Source of the DNA: an uncultured Eubacteriales bacterium
Lineage (GTDB): Bacteria; Bacillota_A; Clostridia; Christensenellales; Aristaeellaceae
Reading direction: 5' to 3'
Length of the DNA stretch: 14,105 nucleotides
NCBI GenBank assembly: GCA_902766515.1
Contig: CACXEB010000461.1
Span: forward strand, 1 to 14,105
The position numbers and the translations under genes were made by a program. This document shows positions 12,844 through 14,105 of this stretch, in pieces. Under the pieces are notes generated by a model, which saw only the letters and a program-made list of their open reading frames with translations, was not told the origin of the DNA and made no database searches. Positions within the stretch are counted from its first letter, which is position 1, and the number at the start of each line of letters is the position of its first letter.

Positions 12844-14105
12844 ATGATCAGGGCTCTTGCTGTCTGTCTGGCGGCGGCGCTGGTCCTGGCCGGCGGCGCG
12901 CAGGCGCCTGCCCGCGCGGAGGAGCGGCTGCCCGCCGTGGGCGAGGTCATTCACGGCTTTGCGGTGCGGGAAGTCTGTTCCTACGAGCCCCTGCATTCGC
13001 AGACGGTCCTGTTCGAGCATGAGCGGACTGGTGCGGAGGTGCTTTACGTGGCCAATGGGACGGAAAACCGGCTTTTTGCTCTGACCTTCCGGACCCGGCC
13101 GGTCGACGATGCCGGCGCGCCTGACGTGACGCGGCGGATGATCGGGGCGGGACTGCAGGCGGCGGCCGGTACGGAATCGTACCCGGATATTCTGCTGACC
13201 AACCGCATGACGTCCTATCAGCTGACCTCCAGAAGCCAGGATTACTATTCAAAGGAGACTGATCTCACGGAGGAGCAGCTGCTGGCCATGGCCGCTCAGA
13301 TGGTCGCGGGATGCCTTCGTCCGTCCGGCCTGGACGATGAAGCCATGTTCCGGGAAGCGGTCGGTGGGAAAACAGAGACAAACGACATCTTAACGCTGGT
13401 GATTCCCGGGCTGACGGAGGGCTTCACGAATCCTTCCGTACCCGGTAACGCGCTGGCGTTTGAGTGCGCGGCGAAGCTGAACGCCTGCCGGGCGGCGTTT
13501 CCGGGTGCATCTGTCGGCCTGGACGAGATGGGCGGCGCCGACGCGCCGGCGGACCTGACCCTGGACGGCCTGAACACCTGGTATCAGCGGTATTATCAGC
13601 CTTCCAACTCCCTGTCGGTGCTGTTCGGCCGCTTCGATCAGTATTCGGCGTTCCTGCGCATGCTGGATGATGCATTCGCGCCGTTTGACCGCCGGGAGCC
13701 CTTCCCGGAGGACGCGGCATATACGCCCATCGATGAGCCGGTCATGGCCCGGTACGGTTTTCCCACCGCCAGGGGCACGGTCATGAAGGTGGACTGGCTG
13801 ACCGCTCCGCTGTCTTCCCTGGTGAGCCATACGTACAGCAGCAATACCCTGTTCGCCGATCCGGACAGCGATATTGTGCTTCCGACCGTGGGAAACGGCG
13901 TAATCGGCCTTTGGACACAGACGGCTCCGGAAGCACCCGCCGGCCAGGCAATCATCTCGTATACGATCGTCTGCCCGGGGCTGCGGGACGACGCGCAGGA
14001 GGAATGGCTGACTCAAAAGGCCATCTATCTGCTGTGCGATTATGATGCCCGGCTGGAACAGCACCGGGAGGAGCGGTTTCCTGAAAAACCGTTTATCTGT
14101 TATGT
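12844..14105 (+). CDS. Secreted PreP-like M16C protein lacking the zinc motif (partial)
   Basis: The frame is open from ATG 12844 to the window edge (420 residues shown, against about 970 for complete M16C proteins). Residues 1-25 form a signal peptide (MIRALAV, alanine-leucine core, ARA before E). The mature part aligns with presequence-protease-like M16C metallopeptidases: VIHGFAVREV, then HERTGAEVLYVANGTENRLFALTFRTRP (59-86), and later WYQRYYQPSNSLSVLFG (246-262) with FDRREP (282-287). Where active members have P-HILEH (the inverted zinc motif H-x-x-E-H), this protein has P93 followed by DVTRR (94-98): both histidines and the glutamate are gone. The NEMKG region is also missing, giving a shortened N-domain. 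It is therefore probably an inactive homologue, binding or scaffolding a peptide or pairing with an active subunit. AAGGAGG lies 7 bases before the start, 12 bases after the phosphoesterase. Confidence 0.82.
   Translation, partial: MIRALAVCLAAALVLAGGAQAPARAEERLPAVGEVIHGFAVREVCSYEPLHSQTVLFEHERTGAEVLYVANGTENRLFALTFRTRPVDDAGAPDVTRRMIGAGLQAAAGTESYPDILLTNRMTSYQLTSRSQDYYSKETDLTEEQLLAMAAQMVAGCLRPSGLDDEAMFREAVGGKTETNDILTLVIPGLTEGFTNPSVPGNALAFECAAKLNACRAAFPGASVGLDEMGGADAPADLTLDGLNTWYQRYYQPSNSLSVLFGRFDQYSAFLRMLDDAFAPFDRREPFPEDAAYTPIDEPVMARYGFPTARGTVMKVDWLTAPLSSLVSHTYSSNTLFADPDSDIVLPTVGNGVIGLWTQTAPEAPAGQAIISYTIVCPGLRDDAQEEWLTQKAIYLLCDYDARLEQHREERFPEKPFICY

Overview
The window is a gene-dense, high-G+C stretch of bacterial chromosome. 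Most starts have strong Shine-Dalgarno sites (for example AAGGAGGT before deoD), genes overlap tightly, and several small proteins carry Gram-positive-style signal peptides. MoxR/DUF58/transglutaminase, BspA-type leucine-rich repeat and BMP-family proteins occur together. This suggests a high-G+C member of the Clostridia, possibly an uncultured gut or rumen lineage; that placement is inference, as no rRNA or tRNA is present. No CRISPR array, insertion sequence or phage gene was seen.

Layout. 1-283: non-coding, hairpin-rich segment that looks like an intergenic repeat or structured RNA. 308-5161 (+): four-gene cluster of a secreted lamin-tail-domain protein, a MoxR AAA+ ATPase, a DUF58 membrane protein and a multi-pass membrane transglutaminase. 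The last three overlap and are surely one operon. 5204-7098 (+): a clear promoter, then deoD purine nucleoside phosphorylase and a secreted protein of unknown function. 7099-7827 (-): glycerophosphodiester phosphodiesterase, with a near-consensus promoter carrying a palindrome in its spacer. 7975-9003 (+): exported propeller-like protein. 8975-10129 (-): exported BspA-type leucine-rich repeat protein. 10306-14105 (+): a three-gene run of a cytosolic ParB-like/BMP fusion protein, a calcineurin-like phosphoesterase and a secreted PreP-like M16C protein that has lost its zinc-binding motif and runs off the window.

How the genes work together. MoxR, DUF58 and the transglutaminase form a recurrent bacterial module: a MoxR ATPase serving membrane-bound DUF58 and transglutaminase partners, probably in envelope protein maturation or modification. 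Its head gene encodes an exported lamin-tail protein that could be a client. The 10306-12831 pair is the most interesting part. A BMP/PnrA-type ligand-binding fold, normally an extracellular nucleoside-binding lipoprotein, appears here without a signal peptide, behind a ParB-like domain and a helical region, and is followed after three bases by a metallophosphoesterase. This could be a cytosolic small-molecule (perhaps nucleoside) sensor with an enzymatic partner. deoD lies in the same window but in a separate unit.
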